From Podospora pseudoanserina (taxonomy: Eukaryota; Ascomycota; Sordariomycetes; Sordariales; Podosporaceae), in assembly GCF_035222485.1 (NCBI RefSeq), contig NC_085924.1:1736001-1800000 (forward strand): a stretch of DNA of 64,000 nt. Reading direction: 5' to 3'. The notes below the pieces were generated by a model that saw only the letters and a program-made list of their open reading frames with translations, searched no databases and was not told where the DNA came from. Position 1 is the stretch's first letter, and each line of letters begins with the position of its first letter. Both the position numbers and the translations under genes were made by a program. Positions 1 through 10,519 of this stretch are shown piece after piece.

Positions 1-308
1 TGAAAGACGACAGTGACTGGCTGCCTGGTCGGACATATTTTCTGCTTCACATAGGCGCGGAGCAGACGGCGTACTGTGGGGATTGGGAGCCCGCGGCAGA
101 GGAGGGCATAATTCTTGAAAAGACTCCAGAGCATGGAACGTATAGGCGGGTAGGGCATTTTCTTGTGCCCTATCTGTCGATCCAGGATTATGAGAGCTTC
201 GAGCTGGCGGGCGCGTTTCATCGAGGCTTTGAAGGACTGCTGGATGAGAATTCGGGTGATTATCACGAGCTAGACCCTGATGGGAGGTGTGTGATCGACA
301 TTATCTAA
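1..308 (+). CDS. C-terminal end of a HET-like (heterokaryon incompatibility-type) protein, partial
   Basis: An open frame runs from the window edge (frame of base 3) to a TAA at 306-308 and gives about 101 residues. It contains a tract around TYRRVGHFLVPYLS, which resembles the last segment of fungal HET-domain proteins, where a YRRVG-type strand follows the HET core. The HET motifs themselves would lie upstream, outside the window, so the family call is an inference from the C-terminus alone. If right, the protein would belong to the non-self recognition repertoire. No signal peptide or membrane segment is visible in this part. It could also be another uncharacterised fungal protein. Confidence 0.4.
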   Translation, partial: KDDSDWLPGRTYFLLHIGAEQTAYCGDWEPAAEEGIILEKTPEHGTYRRVGHFLVPYLSIQDYESFELAGAFHRGFEGLLDENSGDYHELDPDGRCVIDII

Positions 309-520
309 AGCTCTCATGGAGTAGGTGTTGTGTTACAAGAATCGAGGTTGCTTTCAAGTCCCCTTGAGAGGACCCTCATGTTGCGGGGGCGGAGCTCTCA
401 ACGGGCACGAAGTGGGGCACCCTCCCTAGCGCCCGGTGAAGCTCCAGAAACCTGAATCCACCACCTACAGCACCTTCACATCATACATCTCAACGGGTAT
501 TCCACCCCTCACCATATGAG

Positions 521-2072
521 ATGGCACGCCCTTCGTCAGACCGGCCTCCGTCTTGCTCAAGAAGCCGCTCGCCTTCCCTCGTCAAATCCTCTTCTCACCC
601 CACTCCCCGCCGCGCAATCCGCCCGCTGCTTCTTCTGGTAGCCCTCATCAACCTCTCATGGTCGCTATACCAACTCCCCACCACCCGCGTGATTGAATCC
701 CGGCTCTGTTTTGACTACTACTCCCTCAGTGATCCCTCAGCCGTTCCCCCGGACGGCACCATCCCAGAAGAGCTGTGCAAGCTCGATACCATCCAGCAGC
801 GCTTGGGGAAGTTGCAAGGGGTGATGGAGACCATCTGGGTTGGGTGTGACTTTCTCGTGACGATTCCTTTGGTGACGCTGGCGGATCGATATGGGTACGG
901 ATTCGTTTTGAGGCTGAACCTGGTCCCCCGCGCTTTTTTGCTGGGGTGGATGCTGTTTGTTGGGTACTTTAGGTGGCTGCCGGTGGAATGGGTTGTGCTT
1001 GCGCCAGCGGGGAGTTGGCTGGGAGGTGATTGCGTGTTGAACTCGGTGGTGTACTTTCTGGTGTCGGAGTTGACGGGGGATGTGGTTCTGCGGTGAGTTT
1101 TGAGTCGGAATAGTTATGAGAATGGTGACTGATAGAAGTGATAGGGCGACCTTCTTCGCCTACCTCAACGCTACGACTTCCATTTTCTCGAGTCAGCTTG
1201 GGCCTGCTCTGGCATCAATGACCATGTCATTCAGGCTGTGGCTACCCTTCGTACTAGGACTTGGTCTATTGTTGATATCGGCACCCCTGATCTCTTTGCT
1301 TCCCATAGCGCCTCCCCCGCACCCAGTTGAACCCCGAGAGACGCATGATGAAGAAAGGTCTTCTCTGCCGTCTCCTCAAGCACCACCCAAGTCTCTGCTC
1401 TCCCTCTTCAGCACACGCCTGTCCTCCATCCTCTCCCTTCTCACCGCCCCCACGCCCAACTTCGTCTTACTTCTCGTCGTTTTCTTCCTCGCCTCCCTCG
1501 CCTCCTCCGACACGAAGCTCCTCCCCCTCTACATCACCAACCGTTACCACCTCCTTCTCTCTTCCATCGGCTACCTCCTCTCCGTCAAAGCCGTCTTTAA
1601 TTTTTTTCTGTTAACCTACATCATCCCCGCCCTCCTTCGAAAACAGGCCGGGTTCATGTCTGCTCATGAGCCCGAAGCCGGTCCCACGAGGACAACGATT
1701 CACAACGCCAAAATCTGTTTACTTCTGTCGGCGTTCGGCGCATTGTGCGTCGCCCTCGCTCCTAGTATTGGCTGGCTCGTTTGTGCGTTGGGGGTGTATG
1801 CACTGGGAATAGCTCTGCCAATGTTCACTTTTGGGCTGCTAAAGAGTGAGCATGTGGTCAAGCAGGTGGACTCTGAGACAGGGGTGGTGTTTTCAGTCGT
1901 GATGCTCGTTCGGACGGTGGGAACGCTGATGGGGGCGATGGTGATGCCCCTGCTGTGGGTGGAAGCGTTGAAGACGGGAGATCCAGAGGATTTGGGGCTG
2001 CCTTGGGGGGTTAGTGGGATTATTTATGCGGTTGCGAGTGTGGTATTACTGGGTATGAAGGTGGCAGGGTAG
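521..2072 (+). CDS. Major facilitator superfamily transporter
   Basis: Two exons, 521-1092 and 1139-2072, are joined by a 46-nt intron (GTGAGT donor, ACTGAT-like branch, AAG acceptor) and give 501 residues with frame kept. The first hydrophobic segment is at residues 35-50 (LLLLVALINLSWSLYQLP). A conserved loop follows transmembrane segment 2 (VTLADRYGYGFVLRL), and further hydrophobic segments follow. The splice restores a typical MFS run, VLRDRATFFAYLNA. A hydrophilic stretch near the middle (HPVEPRETHDEERSS) fits the central cytoplasmic loop between the two six-helix halves. A membrane transporter is well supported. The substrate cannot be read from the sequence, and no biosynthetic genes flank it. 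Each half starts C-rich and ends G-rich. Confidence 0.85.
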
Positions 2073-2179
2073 ATCATCCCCTTCACATGGAAATTCTGGA
2101 TAACTTCTCGGAAAGCATTTAGAAGCAAAGTCTCATCCTCTACACGTTGCACTACCCAACAACCCCCGCAACCGAACCC

Positions 2180-2908
2180 CTACTCACCCCCCGCCACCGT
2201 CCCACTCCCCACCCTGACCAAATCCTCATTCTCATACGTCTCCCTCTCAAACCCCTTCGCAACCCCCTCCAACAACGCACCAGCAACCTGCCCAACCCTC
2301 ACCTTCCCAATCCCAACCACGCCGAAAAACACCCTCACCAACACCCCCGTCTCCTTGGTCGGACCAGAGATAATCCCCGGCTTCGCAATCGCCACCTCCA
2401 CCCTTCCCCCAGATGTTTTCCCAAACTCCAAGATTTTGTTTTCCGCCTCGCCGCGGAGAACGCAATAATCGCCCAACAACAACGGCTTCTTTGCCGGATC
2501 CCGCACAGCGTTCGCACCACTGACATAGACAAATCTAAACGGCCTTTTATCCGTCAAGGAGGAGATCACCTTGATCCCAGTCACGGCGTAGTCACGGCAG
2601 ACCTTGACCGTTGTCTCCCAGGGCACGGTCTTGAGCTGGGCGGGGGTGATGGCTATGGTCCAGATGCAGGCGTCTGCGTTGGAGAGGTCAGATTTGATGT
2701 TGTCGGGGTAGTCATCTCTGTCGAAATCCTCGAGGATGACAGATTTGAGTTTGGAGAGGTCGGCGTTTGGGAGGAGGGTGGATGGGTCGGGCGGGGGGCA
2801 GGGTTTCCGGCCGAGGGTGATGAGGGAGGTGATGAGAGGGTTGGAGAGGGATTGGCGGGTTAGTTCTGTGGCTAGGAAGCCGGTTGAGCCGGTGATGATG
2901 AGCTTCAT
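2180..2908 (-). CDS. NAD(P)-binding Rossmann-fold protein (epimerase/HTATIP2-like)
   Basis: A single exon encodes 242 residues. The N-terminus MKLIITGSTGFLATELTRQS is a beta strand followed by the glycine-rich TGxxGxxG-like nucleotide-binding turn of the extended/atypical short-chain dehydrogenases. A later segment (RFVYVSGANAV) resembles the strand carrying the usual active-site serine region, and VAIAKPGIISGP matches the PG turn of NAD(P)-binding-domain proteins. The length fits small HTATIP2-type reductases. No canonical YxxxK pair is evident, so a catalytic role is uncertain and the protein may only bind the cofactor. It converges on the transporter gene with 107 bp between the stop codons. 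Confidence 0.75.
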   Translation of the reverse strand: MKLIITGSTGFLATELTRQSLSNPLITSLITLGRKPCPPPDPSTLLPNADLSKLKSVILEDFDRDDYPDNIKSDLSNADACIWTIAITPAQLKTVPWETTVKVCRDYAVTGIKVISSLTDKRPFRFVYVSGANAVRDPAKKPLLLGDYCVLRGEAENKILEFGKTSGGRVEVAIAKPGIISGPTKETGVLVRVFFGVVGIGKVRVGQVAGALLEGVAKGFERETYENEDLVRVGSGTVAGGE

Positions 2909-3335
2909 TTTTGTGGGGGGGGGAGTAAAGATGAGGGAGGTGAGGTGAGGTTAGGGGAAGACTGGGCGGGAATATGTATAAAGGGTCTAGGCATAAGGAG
3001 GCGCAGGTGCAGATGGTACAGTGTTGGGTGCTGACTGTAACGGTGTTGCATTCGGGTGGCACAGCCATAGCTCTCTCACGTGTTGAAGATGACCCTTTTG
3101 TTTTGTCGACATTTGTCACGATAGTGGAAACGCATACAACCATATTGATGACATATAGTTAAAAACTCAAAACACCCTACAGTATTGCCAGAAACACACA
3201 TTGCATTGTGTTGACAGCGCCTGCCTCCAGATTCTAGACACCTAAGAGAATGTTTTAAACGCCTCCGAAAATGCTCATAGCGCCTGATTCCATGCTGATA
3301 GCCCCCTCGAAATATTTCGCTGACGCCTCAGACCT
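2909..3335. other. Intergenic stretch upstream of the Rossmann-fold gene
   Basis: This likely holds the minus-strand promoter and leader of the neighbouring gene. I see no convincing coding frame, RNA gene or repeat. Confidence 0.4.
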
Positions 3336-4113
3336 CAAACAGCCGAAAGAACCGTAACGCCATGCCTGCCATGCCCGCCATGCCGCCCACTGTCTTTAAC
3401 AGACCCATGCGTTCCCTGTATGCTACGCCATGTATGCAGTAGTCCCCCATCCCAAGAAGCTATCCTCACTCCCAATCCAGGGCACTATATAGCAAGTAGG
3501 CGACTCGCCCATCAACTCCGGCGGAGCCAACACCTCCAGCTACAGCCAATCCCACTCAGCACCATGCTTGGTGGCAGCAGCAACACAGCCGGTCAGCCCC
3601 CTTAGCAAGGTCAGACACCTGCTCAGCCTCCGCTATCAACACGAAAAACATCAGCCCTCTGCATACCCCAACATCTTCCCCATGAATCCCAACGTCGGCA
3701 AAAACAATGCACATACCCTCCATCTCCTCCCTCGCCGTCTTCCTCAAATACTGGTACCGAACCGAAACAACCTGAAAACCGAATTCAACCCTGAAATATA
3801 CCCATCAGCCTCCATACCCAACCCCTCGTTTCCCGTTACATCTAGGCGTAAAACGTACCAGATATCCCTGGGCAACTCCTTTCCCAACGGTGTCTCGTCC
3901 TTGGTATATAGAGACTGTGGTGGTGTAGAAAATGAGTTCAAAGTTGAATTGGTGCAGGTCAAAAGGGCAAAAGAAGATAGACATCAGTGAAGGGTGGTAG
4001 ATATGGGTAAGAAAAGGGTAGAAAGATATGATCAAAGGTTGGGGGGAGGGGGGAGGTCGAAGGAAAAGGACAACAGGAAGTTTTTGCGTTTTGCTTACGG
4101 TACGTAGTATCAT
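3336..4113 (-). pseudogene. Possible decayed protein-coding frame, unidentified
   Basis: Reading the minus strand from about 4113 to a TGA near 3336, one frame stays coding-like for some 250 codons. It is interrupted by only four stops: TGA at 3805, TGA at 3556, and TGA plus TAG near 3471. The last segment (KTVGGMAGMAGMALRFFRLF) is hydrophobic and glycine-rich, like a membrane helix before a C-terminus. Two of the stops could derive from CGA and CAG by C-to-T change. Part of the stretch is also open in another frame. I do not recognise the family, and the frame may be chance. Confidence 0.2.
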
Positions 4114-5152
4114 CGTGTGAAGGCCGTCGAAGGTGGTTGTTCTGGGCTCTGGTGAGGTCGAAAGCCCAGTTTGGAGGCGAGTTTAGGAAAAGAAAATCTT
4201 CTGGGGGGGAAAGAGGACAGAGAGTGTGAATATCTAAAAGTTGGGAGCAGCTCCTTTACTGTCACACGGCAAAAAGCCAACCACCCACAACCACCACCAA
4301 CAACACTGTCGATACCACCGCAAGGAGGGGTAACTGCACGTTGTGAGCCAGTCGTCAAAGTGAGGCAGACAATCAGAGGGCATGGCGGTTATCAAAGGAA
4401 GGCCACTGGCCCTGTACGATATTGAAGGACTTGGCAGCGGCCTGAGGCCACAAGGGCACGGGCCAGGCAAGGAAGGATAAAATACGCGTTCAGGATCACC
4501 AAGACTGTATTTCCTTCTTCATCTTTCAGTATCACGCTCTTCGAGGCCATTGAAGATTATTAGCCTGAATTGAACCATGAGTTCCAAGCCCTGATATTGC
4601 AGCCCTTGTCACATTTACTTTCCAACCAAATGACTACCTATCTCTGGGCATGACAAGACTCATCGTGTGACCGATGATCGAACCTGTTGGCGGCTGCATC
4701 ATCATCATCATCATCATCATCGTCGACGAAGGGCGCTGCTTGGTCATCTGGTCGGCGTAGAATTCAGCTGAGCAAGTCCAAATAACGGAAGAGTGACCCG
4801 TCTGATATTGCCCGTACACCGACCTAGTGACGCTTCCCATTGCGAGTCACTAGATGAGGTGACTGGGGATATCAGCGCGGGTATGTTGAGCTCCGTGTTC
4901 TCTGGATTGACAAGGGGCAATGCATGCAACCAAACTGAAAAGAGTGCATAACCAAATTGTACAGAGACGAGAAACATCTTCATATCACCTAAAACATCAG
5001 AGCAAACAGCCAAGGTATTATCTCCCAATGCAAACCCATCTCCCCCCATCCCGTTTTGTAACCAATCAACATACCCATCTTCAAAGGTATCAAACCCTTC
5101 TTCAAACTAAAAACTCCCTTCTTACCTTTTAAAATTACACACAAGATAAACC
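4114..5152. other. Intergenic region with an ATC microsatellite
   Basis: No supportable gene. A run of about nine CAT/ATC triplets lies at roughly 4697-4722. The last part is probably the 3' untranslated region of the Clr5-domain gene. Confidence 0.4.
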
Positions 5153-6919
5153 TTACAAAGTCAACTTGTCCACCTGCGTCCTCACCTGTTCCATCCAGTC
5201 CATCCCCTGTCTCTTTTTCTTCAGTGCATCCGCTTCCAACACACTGCCGTGCTCTCTCATCACCCCCTCCAAGTGAATACTCCAAATCACGTACTGCTCA
5301 TTCGCCGACAGTGCCAGCCCCTGTCTCCCCCATTCAAACGCCTCTGCCCACTCTTCCACAAACTCGCAATAATCAAACAGCCACCCAATAAACAGACATT
5401 CCATCATCTTGGCAAACACCTCCGGGAATACCCCGATATCCCTCATCATCTTTAGCCTCTCCAGCAATGCCATCACCCGGGGCTTGAAATCATGCCCGAA
5501 TTCCTTCGCCAACCACTGCTCAGCCAGCGCTTCGCTTTCCGGATCACCCGACATAACCAGCTTTTGCGCCCAATACACACTCTGGGCCTCGACTCGAAGC
5601 ATGTGATGCCGCCTCTTGTCTCTATCCCTCACAGAAGGCGCCACCGCCATGTTCATATCAGGAGGTGACCCCTTCGACGAAGCAGCCGAAGAATTTGGAC
5701 TCCCACTGCGACTCCTATCCTCCCTCTGCTGGCAAGCCAAACTCTGATTCCTCGCCCACTCTCTCGTCCTACCCAGCACACCAGGGATATCCTCAATGAC
5801 ATCCGCGTTGGCTTGTGACAAAAGCTGAATGTACCCCATCAGCCTCTCCTCATTCTCCGCCCCTTCCTCAAACATCTCGACAAAACTCGCCGCGATCTCC
5901 GAGACGGGGTGGTTTCCAAACTTGACGGTTGTTAACCGTGCCAAGTAACGGAAGTAAGCCTTGAGGATATCTAACCTCCCGTACTCCAATAACAAATGCG
6001 GGACGACAAAACACAAATCCGAAAATGACTTCATCGTCGGCTTCTCGAGCTTGCGTTCGATCTGCAGGAATGCCAGCCTTAACACCTCGCCTCCGGTTTT
6101 ATTCTCCTTCAAGTCGAATAGATCCATGGAAACCTTAAAGTAGCGATAACAAGGGTCGATGTAGCCGGCGACTTCTTCTACCTGGAGGTTGCTGATATCG
6201 AGGTCGATGTACCCGTGCAAGAAACGGCGGATGGCAGTTAACCCTAGCTGAGCGGCGCGGGACGTGTCGTTGCCGAAGAAGGTGGGGGAATTGGTGCTGT
6301 AACTGTTGTTTCTGCTGAGGGAGATCATGGAGGCCGATGACGACTTTGAACCGTAGGTGTCGTCGGTGGGGGATTCGTCAGAGTTGTACCGTGGCCGCCT
6401 CTTGACGGCGTATTTGAAGAAGCCCCAGCGGGCGAACTGGTTCTTATACATTTTGGGTGTGGCTTTGAGGTTGTAGTTGGTTTCCATCAGTTGTATAATG
6501 TCACGGAGGATGCGGTTTTGGGTGATGTAGAGTTCATGGAGTAGCCCTTTCCACGGATCCCAGTCCTCGACACGGCGAGGAACAATGGGGTGCGGCGATG
6601 GGTGAGGGCCTCGGAGGGCGGCGGCTTTGGCGGCTGCTGCTGCTTTGCTGCCATGTCTACCGGATTTGGTGACATGATGCCGCGATGCGGTGGTTTGATT
6701 GCTGCTGTGGGCACCGGAGGTCCTCGGGGGAGCTTTGGGTTTCCACTTCAGCGATGGAGCCTGGCATGATCTGCCAATGCTTGACACTGGGCTTGTGGCT
6801 CCTTCCTTGACAAAAACCTTGACCTTGTCGCCGTCGAGAACGAGTCCTGTCAAGTCCTCGGCGGCGGCGAGGAGGGCCATGGGCCCACCGTCCGTAGACG
6901 TGCTGCCGTCGAGGTCCAT
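5153..6919 (-). CDS. Clr5-domain protein
   Basis: A single exon encodes 588 residues. The start is the ATG at 6919 in the context GAACTCAATGG; the frame is open further upstream but has no other ATG there. Residues ~119-170 match the Clr5 domain (WDPWKGLLHELYITQNR, then LKATPKMYKNQFARWGFFKY), a helix-rich module at the N-terminus of many filamentous-fungal proteins, some linked to transcription or ankyrin/TPR regions. The flanking N-terminus is low-complexity and basic (GRHGSKAAAAAKAAALRG). The rest looks alpha-helical, without a clear second domain, and has a serine-rich linker near the middle. Nuclear regulation is the usual guess; a target cannot be inferred. The coding strand is C-rich at the start and G-rich at the end. 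Confidence 0.8.
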   Translation of the reverse strand: MDLDGSTSTDGGPMALLAAAEDLTGLVLDGDKVKVFVKEGATSPVSSIGRSCQAPSLKWKPKAPPRTSGAHSSNQTTASRHHVTKSGRHGSKAAAAAKAAALRGPHPSPHPIVPRRVEDWDPWKGLLHELYITQNRILRDIIQLMETNYNLKATPKMYKNQFARWGFFKYAVKRRPRYNSDESPTDDTYGSKSSSASMISLSRNNSYSTNSPTFFGNDTSRAAQLGLTAIRRFLHGYIDLDISNLQVEEVAGYIDPCYRYFKVSMDLFDLKENKTGGEVLRLAFLQIERKLEKPTMKSFSDLCFVVPHLLLEYGRLDILKAYFRYLARLTTVKFGNHPVSEIAASFVEMFEEGAENEERLMGYIQLLSQANADVIEDIPGVLGRTREWARNQSLACQQREDRSRSGSPNSSAASSKGSPPDMNMAVAPSVRDRDKRRHHMLRVEAQSVYWAQKLVMSGDPESEALAEQWLAKEFGHDFKPRVMALLERLKMMRDIGVFPEVFAKMMECLFIGWLFDYCEFVEEWAEAFEWGRQGLALSANEQYVIWSIHLEGVMREHGSVLEADALKKKRQGMDWMEQVRTQVDKLTL

Positions 6920-8939
6920 TGAGTTCTGATGGCGGCGGCAGCGGCGTTGACGGTTAGATCCAACGGTCAACTCAACGGTCAACGGGGCGGAGGCAACGGT
7001 TGGCTGAGGCCGGTGGCGGGTCCGCTTTCACCAACGGAGCAACGGGGGTGGTGACGGCAGCGGTAGCGCAAGTGGGCACTGGGTCGCGGGGAGTCACGGT
7101 GTGAACGGCCGAGGGGCTCCGGCGACAGCGTCAGCACCATTGCTGTTGGCCTGACGGACTCGCAGGGTGGTGGGGGTCGCAGCGCGGAGGAAAGTCCGGC
7201 GTGGGCGACAGGATGATCTGATTGTGTACGGATGGACGATGGCGTCTGTGGTGTGGTCGAAGGTGGACGCTCGCTGCAATTTGAGGGATTGGATTGATTG
7301 ATTGCCAGATCACTGGACTGGAGCTGGAGGAACACTCAAGAGAAGGGAACGATGGGAGGCCCACCCCCGCGCATTACCACCTGGCAGTTCCAGCGGACGG
7401 GACACAGCGCCACCTCCACCAGAACTCCTGCTCTTTTCGTTCGTGCCTTGTCTGACGTGCCACTCTTTCCCCCCGGGGGGGACGGGAGACGGGAAGGCAG
7501 ACTCGATGATGGGCTCCGGGGTCCGGTCCGACTAGTGAGCGACTCAAGGCGAGCTAGGCTGTCATCGTTCCCAACGTCGTCACGGCTGCATCAGGGCCGC
7601 AGCCGTTGTGCGCTTGATCGCGCGTAACCCCTCTCGATAGCGCCCGGGCCCCCAACCACGATCGCTTGGCGGGGGAGAAGAGAGACTTGAGATGCCCCAC
7701 CTTCGCAGATCCCTTCACACATCAACCAATCAGTCACCGTTCCGACGAAACTTCGCTTGCGGGTTAGGGTCCTGAATCCTGGGTTCATCCTTTCATCTTC
7801 GTCCAAGACAGCCCTGGAGTTTCTCAAAACGAAGCCCAGAACGCCAGGTTCATGACATCTCCCCTACAGCCTCCATCTCGTCCATCTCGGTGACAAACTC
7901 GGGAGATGCGCCGTTCTCCGCCTGCTCTCCACAACACACTCCGGCGCCGTTGCAACCCAGACGCCACTACCGTCAACTGCCGTAGCAGCAATCCGTCCTA
8001 TCTCCCCAAATGTTTCACGCCCTCCCTGCTCGAACACCTCCGCGGTTCCCTTCCGCTCTGACCTGACAGCTTATCGGCCGAATGGATAGCGACATGACAT
8101 TGCGCTAGAGGAAAACAGGACAAACCTCCTGAACCAAGACGCCACCGGCCTCATTCACATCAAGTTCTTGGTAGAATATCACCGAAGCCCATCAGGATAC
8201 ACCATGTTGCAAACAAATCCGTGACACAGACCCTTACTACAACTATATTTTTGCGCATGCAAGGCCCAACTGGAGTTTTACGCCAGCCATCCAGCCATTG
8301 GCTATCAAAACCTGTCCAGGGGCTACCTCGACGCGGAACATGCCGATAGCTTGCCCAAGGTCGCCCTCAAGTTACGTAACATTGCGGACGATAGCACCTA
8401 TCGGGGAATATATCACTGGGCAATGGCTTGTAGCATCCATCCTGATTTACTGCTCGGTATCCGCTCTTCATCCTGTCAGTGAAAAGCTTGATCTCGCTCT
8501 CTCTCGGTCCTCCTCGGTGTTGTTACAAAGATATAAAAGAGCAGAGCGGAGCCACAACCGCACCAATGCCACAAACGAGCGGGTTTTTCACCTTTGTTTG
8601 GTAATTGCTTCCCCCTTTTCCTTGTTGTCTACAATGCCTACAATGGTTCTAGACAGCTCCAAAACAAAACGCTATTCCGCTTTTCGCATCTGATGTGTGG
8701 GGTGTGAACAATGAAAAACGAGGATCGTTGGCATGTGGTTATTATGGGTCCGATCCCAGGTTGTCGGGTTCGTGTTGATCAGGACTTGTGTGAGGAGATC
8801 TGAGACGTCAGAAAGCTCTGAAAAATGAAGAAGGGATTGTCACTTTTGGTAGGTAGAGCCACGATCGAATAAATCAGATACGGTCCACTCCATTGCTGTG
8901 TGTATATTTCCAAGATATTCAATCCAAAAAGGAAAAAGG
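6920..8939. other. Two-kilobase stretch without a confident gene
   Basis: The GC-rich first part (to about 7700) is likely the promoter and leader of the Clr5 gene. A plus-strand frame from about 8230 to 8480 reads smoothly (for example LKLRNIADDSTYRGIYHWAM) before a TGA, but I cannot match it to a family and it has no clear start. No RNA gene or repeat is seen. Confidence 0.35.
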
Positions 8940-10203
8940 GAAGAAGAAAATTTTCGCTCCCCAAGGGTGATAAGTTGAAAATGCGCAGCGCAATTACTCC
9001 CGAATATACCTCCTCACACAAGCTCTCATTGTCCAGTCCCGTACCATCAGTCCCCGACCTCCAGTTGTGAAGATCCCCATCTGTACAGCGGCTGACCGCA
9101 GTCCAGTAATTCAGACTCTCCGTCTTGATCCTAGGTAAGGCGTTCTGTGCGATGACATATTTCGATAGCAGACTAACTTCGGGAAAGATTCCCTGGTCCC
9201 GTGTCGCCGCGAAGTGCGTCCAGCGTTTGGCCAAGCATTAGCTCGATAAGGAGGAAGCCAAGGGCGAGTACTTTGGGTTCCCGCTCGAGGACGAAGACAA
9301 GGCGGTTGTCTGATTCCGAAGGCGACAAGACTGGATTGGTGGAATGTTGGTGAGTGTTGCGGAAAAGTGGCTGGCTATACAAAGACATCCATTCCTCGCA
9401 AGAAAGAAAACATCATGGCTACCGAGGGCGTCCGGGGCCCAAGGGGTGCCGTGGAGTTGAAGGACGTTTGATGAAATGACGAGTGCAAGGTGGAGACGGT
9501 CGCGATGAGAGACCAAGTTGTTGTCGGATCGCGGGGGTAGATGGTATATTGTCTGCCCATTCGTGACGCCTGGTGGTCAATGATGATCCCATAGGCGCCC
9601 CTATCCTGCGCAACGCAACTCTGTTGCAAATTTGAAAGGCCTCGCAAATATTTATTGTTGTGGTGATTTTCGATAACAAAGGGACCGTCAAGGTGTTGGT
9701 CAGGCCCGAAATCACGCTAGTGATAATGTTCTGTGGTTGTGATTCGAGAACAGTCGTGGCTGTTGACGTGGACTACTAACTGAGGCAATCTGAAGCTGAC
9801 AGTCGTTTTTACTTTGGGTCTAGATGCCGGGGAGTCAGTAGCGGAGGCTTGAGGTATTAGAGGATGTATGTCTGGTGTCGGTGATTGTGATGGTGGTCCT
9901 CCTTTCGAGTTTTACGCCAAGATCGTGTTGGCAACTACATGCCAAGCTAGGTAGCAGAGCGTGGTACAGACTTATACAAAAGATTCCTAAGAATATAGAG
10001 TTTTCCTTGCGAGCGGGCCCGTCGTGAAGACTCTAGATCAATATCTTGATTGGTGAACTTCTCGATATTGGAAATCCAGTTCAGACTAGTACTTCTTCCA
10101 CCTTCGCAACGTAGAAAGACCTTCGCGGTAGTGCTCGAGGGTCAAGATCAGAATAGGGATGGATAGACCCCAAAAGCACCCCGGCGATTTCGAGACCCGA
10201 CAT
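8940..10203 (-). pseudogene. Broken HeLo/DUF7580-like gene
   Basis: This is a degenerate minus-strand copy of a gene in the fungal family whose N-terminus resembles the HeLo/prion-inhibition region and whose C-terminus is DUF7580. It starts with an ATG at 10203 (MSGLEIAGVLLGSI). It shifts frame by one base at about 10161, continues as LEHYREGLSTLRRWKKY, and meets a TAG at 10086-10088. Farther on, recognisable pieces alternate between frames: a NICEAFQ segment (~9650), DRGAYGIIIDHQ (~9610), VSHRDRLHLALVISSNVLQL (~9500), LALGFLLIELMLGQTLDAL (~9230) and ESLCEEVYSGVIA (~9010). Shifts fall near 9630, 9540, 9388 and 9200. At least five breaks rule out a working product. Family members are implicated in incompatibility-type responses, but this copy is inactive. 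Confidence 0.8.
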
Positions 10204-10519
10204 GCCGGCGTTTCAAAGATTTAAGAAGAAGGTCATGATCATACCAAAAGCCGCTTCAGATGTGAGTAGACAACGGGAAAGTGCGAATGGTAAAGCGGAG
10301 AACCTGCACATTGGCCCCCAGCTGCTCTTACCCAGTCACCTTCCTTCCCTTCAGGCTGTCTGCAACGTTGCGGCAAAGCCTGACCCCGCATTCAATATTT
10401 CGTAGCTTCCTCTTGGCCAGGAGGGCAGCACTTGAGCCGCAACAGATCTTACCTTACTCTCTTTCTATCTCCATTTTCATGAACTGACAACGGGCCTTGT
10501 TTGGTTTCCCCATGTGACA

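Noticed and set aside
2147-2863. 238-codon plus-strand frame opposite the Rossmann-fold gene
   Set aside because: Low-complexity antisense of a gene with a good nucleotide-binding motif.
4697-4722. Short tandem repeat considered as part of a CRISPR-like array
   Set aside because: It is a plain ATC microsatellite. No spaced repeats of CRISPR type occur anywhere, as expected for a nuclear fungal genome.
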